Below are positions 14,362 through 17,057 of a stretch of 17,057 nt of DNA, one piece after another; position 1 is the stretch's first letter, and the number at the start of each line of letters is the position of its first letter. The stretch spans positions 1-17,057 of the forward strand of contig CAYUPI010000088.1 in the NCBI GenBank assembly GCA_964446585.1, read 5' to 3'. The notes beneath the pieces are model-generated. The model did no database searches. It was not told the origin of the DNA and saw nothing but the letters and a program-made list of their open reading frames with translations. A program made the position numbers and the translations under genes. Origin of the DNA: CAYUPI01 sp964446585. GTDB taxonomy: Bacteria; Verrucomicrobiota; Verrucomicrobiia; Limisphaerales; UBA8199.

Positions 14362-14470
14362 CGTCGCAAACATAGCCCGTATTTCGCCCCGCGCAACTGG
14401 GATTTCAAGAATTCGCGTGCGGCTGGCGGCGCTTCAGGTAGTATTCTCTGAGCCGTAAATTCGGCCGGGG

Positions 14471-14486
14471 AGGGCGCTTTGGCCCT
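14471..14486 (+). promoter_or_regulatory. Leader hairpin 1 of fbaB
   Basis: AGGGC (14471-14475) pairs with GCCCT (14482-14486) around a 6-nt loop. It is not followed by a T-run. With the hairpin just downstream it could act as a leader structure or protect the mRNA 5' end. Confidence 0.3.
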
Positions 14487-14496
14487 GCGGTCTCTC

Positions 14497-14511
14497 AGGC
14501 GGGAGCCGCCT
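14497..14511 (+). promoter_or_regulatory. Leader hairpin 2 of fbaB
   Basis: AGGCGG (14497-14502) and CCGCCT (14506-14511) form a perfect 6-bp GC-rich stem with a 3-nt loop, 41 nt before the fbaB ATG. It is followed by TTCTCCTG, which is pyrimidine-rich but not a true U-tract, so a weak attenuator is possible but unproven. Confidence 0.35.
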
Positions 14512-14552
14512 TTCTCCTGTAAATTGAACTTGAACTTGAAAACAGGAACACT

Positions 14553-15617
14553 ATGACTGACATCGCTCAACTACTCGGGGACAAGGCCGAGTCTCTGCTC
14601 GGCTTCGACCACCCTAAGATCTCAAAACACCGGCTCCACGTTCCAGGCCCGGACTTCGTCGATCGAATTTTTGCTCCGTCGGATCGCAGCAACCGCGTCC
14701 TGACAAATCTGCAGCGCCTGGTCAGCCACGGACGATTGGCCGGCACAGGTTACCTTTCGATTCTGCCCGTCGATCAGGGAATCGAACATTCCGCCGGGGC
14801 AAGTTTCGCAAAAAACCCGGATTACTTTGACCCGGAAAACATCGTGCGCCTGGCGGTCGAAGGCGGATGCAACGCCGTCGCCTCCACTTTCGGTGTGCTG
14901 GGCGCGGTGGCGCGCAAATACGCCCACAAAATTCCGTTCCTGGTCAAGATCAACCACAACGAGCTGCTCACCTATCCGAACAAATTCGACCAGATCATGT
15001 TTGGCACGGTCCAGCAGGCCGCCGACCAGGGGGCTGCCGCCGTGGGTGCGACTATTTATTTCGGTTCGGAGGAGAGCGGGCGGCAAATCATCGAAGTCGC
15101 ACAGGCCTTCGCCCTGGCCCACCAGATGGGAATGGCGACGGTCTTGTGGTGTTACCTGCGCAACAGCGCTTTCAAAAAGGACAAGGATTATCACCTCGCG
15201 GCGGATCTGACGGGCCAGGCCAACCACCTGGGAGTAACGATTCAGGCCGACATCATCAAACAGAAACTGCCGGAGAACAACGGCGGCTTCAAAGCTCTGA
15301 ACACCGGCAGCTCCAGCTATGGCAAGTTGGATGAAAGAATGTACACCGAGTTAACGAGCGAACACCCGATCGACCTGTGCCGTTACCAGGTGGCCAATTG
15401 CTACTTCGGACGGGCTGGTTTGATCAACAGCGGGGGCGAATCCAAAGGCGCCGGCGACCTGCAAAACGCCGTCCTAACCGCGGTCATCAACAAACGCGCC
15501 GGCGGTATGGGGCTCATCTCCGGCCGCAAAGCGTTCCAGCGACCGATGAAGGAAGGCGTCGCCCTGCTCAACGCCGTCCAGGATGTCTATCTGAGCAAGG
15601 ACGTGACGGTCGCTTGA
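14553..15617 (+). CDS. fbaB: Class I fructose-bisphosphate aldolase, DhnA type
   Basis: This is a cytoplasmic glycolysis/gluconeogenesis enzyme that reversibly cleaves fructose 1,6-bisphosphate to dihydroxyacetone phosphate and glyceraldehyde 3-phosphate through a Schiff base. The 354 residues match the DhnA/FbaB family at normal length: LPVDQGIEHS (71-80, substrate loop), FLVKINHNELL (129-139), GATIYFGSEES (165-175), TIQADIIKQKLPENNGG (229-245) with K236 as the expected Schiff-base lysine, and a C-terminal phosphate-binding region (LINSGGESKG, then GGMGLISGRKAFQRP). ATG 14553 has AGGA five nt upstream. The leader carries two hairpins. It is read away from the hsp20-lon operon and ends 191 nt before the NtrC-like gene. 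Confidence 0.95.
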   Translation: MTDIAQLLGDKAESLLGFDHPKISKHRLHVPGPDFVDRIFAPSDRSNRVLTNLQRLVSHGRLAGTGYLSILPVDQGIEHSAGASFAKNPDYFDPENIVRLAVEGGCNAVASTFGVLGAVARKYAHKIPFLVKINHNELLTYPNKFDQIMFGTVQQAADQGAAAVGATIYFGSEESGRQIIEVAQAFALAHQMGMATVLWCYLRNSAFKKDKDYHLAADLTGQANHLGVTIQADIIKQKLPENNGGFKALNTGSSSYGKLDERMYTELTSEHPIDLCRYQVANCYFGRAGLINSGGESKGAGDLQNAVLTAVINKRAGGMGLISGRKAFQRPMKEGVALLNAVQDVYLSKDVTVA

Positions 15618-15808
15618 CCCTTCGCTTTGAGTTGTAGTTCCTTCTCAATCACGCGCTTACGTCTTTCGCCACCCACGCGTCCGTACTCCCCCAAAGGCGC
15701 CCAGTCAGAGGTAGTAGGCGCAAATGGCTGCAGCCGAACGCTTTTCTGTCTCGAAACCTGTGCAAAATGCAACCAGATTGGCCTGGCTAACGGTTTGTAC
15801 GGGTGGTA
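15618..15808. other. Gap of 191 bp between fbaB and the NtrC-like gene
   Basis: I see no convincing gene and no hairpin-plus-T terminator. A 10-bp perfect palindrome GGCTGCAGCC lies at 15726-15735, about 75 nt before the next start. It could be an operator or chance in GC-rich DNA. Confidence 0.25.
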
Positions 15809-16984
15809 ATGGCCAGGATTCTCATTGCGGACCATCTGTCAGAACGGCGCAGCATTCTCTGCACGTTTCTGCGGGCGGATGAGCATGTCCTGGTCCCGGT
15901 GGCGCGCGAGGCCGAAGCCATCAAATCCCTGCGCGAGGCGCAACCGGACCTGATTATTCTGGAAGGCACTGTTGCCGGCACGAAACTTCTATCCGAAGCC
16001 AAGCAGATGGATGCCACCACGGCGGTGATAATGCTGATGGGCGGCCCCCCCTCGGTCGAGCAACTTGTTGAACTGATGAACCAGGGTGTCAGCGATGTTC
16101 TGGTCAGTCCGCTGGACATCAGCGACGTGCAGACCAAGGTCGAGCGCGCGTTGAGCCGCCGCCCGCCCACGGACGCGCTCCAAATCCGGTTCCATGATCT
16201 GATCGGGTCAAGCGGCAAGATGCAGCAGGTTTTTCGAAGAATCGTCAAGGTCGCTGCCGGAGACCATCCGGTTCTGATCGTCGGTGAGCAGGGGACCGGC
16301 AAACAATTGGTGGCCGAGCAGATTCATCGTCTGGGCTCGCGCAAAGACCAGGCCTTCATGACAGCCGATTGTGCGGGGCTGGCGGCAACAGAGTTGGAGA
16401 GCGAGCTGTTCGGCCATGAGCCCGGCGTTTTCCCGTGGGCCGTCGAGCAGCGGCTGGGTTTGTTTGAACGGGGAGACGGCGGCACGCTTTATCTGGATGG
16501 CATTTCGGACCTGCCAACGCTGCTGCAAGGAAAGCTGCTCCGGTTCCTGGAGGAGCAAACTCTCGTTCGACTGGGCGGGGCGAAACCGCTTTCGGCTGAT
16601 GTGCGCCTGCTGGCGGGTGCCACGCGCCCGCTCGTTCACAAAATCGAGCAGGGCAATTTTCGGAGTGATCTTTTTTACCGCTTGAGCGCCTGCCAAATTG
16701 AGCTTCCGCCGCTGCGGACGCGGCCGAACGATATCCCTGAACTGGTGGAGCTTTTCCTGGGAAAATACGATGTCCAGATCGCCGGTGAAGCCATGGAAGT
16801 GCTCATGAATTATCCCTGGCCGGGTAACGTGGACGAACTCAGAAACGCCATCGAACAAGCAATTACTCTTTGCGACAGTAATCGCGTCGAACTCAAGGAT
16901 CTGCCTGCGCGCGTCCTCAAGACCGTCGCCATGGCCACCCGCAAATATAAGTTTGTCACGAGACCGAAAGAAAAAGGGGAGTAA
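15809..16984 (+). CDS. Degenerate NtrC-like protein: pseudo-receiver plus sigma-54 AAA+ domain, no HTH
   Basis: Numbering is from GTG 15803, where ATG 15809 is residue 3. Residues 3-118 have the CheY-like receiver fold, but the phospho-acceptor is Glu54 (LIILEG), the acidic pair is reduced to ADH (9-11) and the conserved Lys before Pro is Ser102 (VSPLD). Residues 130-370 are an NtrC-type AAA+ domain with an intact Walker A GEQGTGKQ (161-168) and arginines R287/R293 (FRSDLFYRL). The sigma-54-contact loop GAFTGA reads GVFPWA (208-213), Walker B is LDG, with G233 in place of the catalytic Glu, the sensor I ATN is altered, and the sensor II Arg in GNVREL is D344 (GNVDEL). After about residue 375 there is only a short basic tail and no Fis-type HTH. 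By family knowledge it should neither be phosphorylated normally nor remodel sigma-54. It may bind ATP as a scaffold or inhibitor. Coding looks intact, with no frameshift. Confidence 0.85.
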   Translation: MARILIADHLSERRSILCTFLRADEHVLVPVAREAEAIKSLREAQPDLIILEGTVAGTKLLSEAKQMDATTAVIMLMGGPPSVEQLVELMNQGVSDVLVSPLDISDVQTKVERALSRRPPTDALQIRFHDLIGSSGKMQQVFRRIVKVAAGDHPVLIVGEQGTGKQLVAEQIHRLGSRKDQAFMTADCAGLAATELESELFGHEPGVFPWAVEQRLGLFERGDGGTLYLDGISDLPTLLQGKLLRFLEEQTLVRLGGAKPLSADVRLLAGATRPLVHKIEQGNFRSDLFYRLSACQIELPPLRTRPNDIPELVELFLGKYDVQIAGEAMEVLMNYPWPGNVDELRNAIEQAITLCDSNRVELKDLPARVLKTVAMATRKYKFVTRPKEKGE

Positions 16985-17057
16985 GGTTGGCCCTTCTTCG
17001 TTGGTGGCGTCAAGAGTTGTGTGTAAAAGCTGAGAGCGGGTGACGGGACCAGTGGTT
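16985..17057. other. Right-edge tail
   Basis: This is 73 bp after the NtrC-like gene. I see no terminator and no gene start. Confidence 0.3.

Larger units (their letters stand above)
14374..14552. other. Divergent intergenic region between the hsp20-lon operon and fbaB
   Basis: This is about 180 bp between two divergently read genes, so it should carry promoters for both. The plus-strand leader of fbaB has two GC-rich hairpins and three tandem TTGAA(C/A) hexamers (14524-14541), followed by the Shine-Dalgarno AGGA at 14544-14547, five nt before the ATG. I could not find clear -35/-10 pairs on either strand. Confidence 0.4.

Noticed and set aside
15726..15735. Perfect 10-bp palindrome GGCTGCAGCC
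   Set aside because: A single short GC-rich palindrome is expected by chance in such DNA. There is no second copy or known operator match.
15587..15835. Minus-strand frame of 82 residues between fbaB and the NtrC-like gene, with a basic, helix-like end
   Set aside because: It overlaps both flanking genes, has no Shine-Dalgarno and no family I recognise. It could be a remnant, but the sequence alone does not support a gene.

Overview
The window looks like chromosomal DNA from a GC-rich soil or freshwater member of the Verrucomicrobiota, of the Pedosphaera/Limisphaerales kind. This is inferred from the gene set: a Tat-exported GH116 glycosidase, a reduced pseudopilin/type II secretion operon, a large two-module ABC-2 permease, a LolA-like 'outer membrane lipoprotein-sorting' protein, and a palindromic GGTGCTTGG-type interspersed repeat. 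No database search was possible. No rRNA, tRNA, CRISPR array, transposase or phage gene was seen.

Region 1 (1-2727) holds the tail of an unidentified gene and then a GH116 (GBA2-like) glycosidase gene. A single in-frame TAG at 1282-1284 splits it. Both predicted catalytic residues lie after the stop, so the gene is a fresh pseudogene, a sequencing error or a read-through case.

Region 2 (2846-7682) is a tight plus-strand operon. It encodes a short GspE-type ATPase, two different two-domain GspF platform proteins, three very small pseudopilin-like proteins and a small two-helix membrane protein. From the second GspF-like gene on, successive genes overlap by 1-7 nt. There is no secretin, major pilin or prepilin peptidase here. 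Together they look like the inner-membrane core of an undescribed type IV filament-family machine. A large ABC-2 permease (7890-10310) follows, with no ATPase partner in the window.

Region 3 (14361 down to 10365, minus strand) is a likely proteostasis operon. It runs from a small cysteine-bearing membrane protein through an Hsp20 chaperone and Lon protease to a LolA-like protein whose start overlaps the lon stop (ATGA). An imperfect palindromic repeat sits in the 5' end of the LolA-like gene and appears to encode its signal-peptide core. An 8-G tract lies at the junction.

Region 4 (14374-16984) is a divergent promoter region with two GC-rich hairpins, a DhnA-type class I fructose-bisphosphate aldolase (fbaB), and an NtrC-like protein. 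In the last, the phospho-acceptor Asp, the receiver Lys, the GAFTGA loop, the Walker B Glu, the sensor II Arg and the Fis DNA-binding domain are all changed or missing, so it looks like a pseudo-enzyme regulator.

The strongest candidates for something new are the dual-GspF minimal filament operon, the degenerate sigma-54 activator and the repeat-derived signal peptide.
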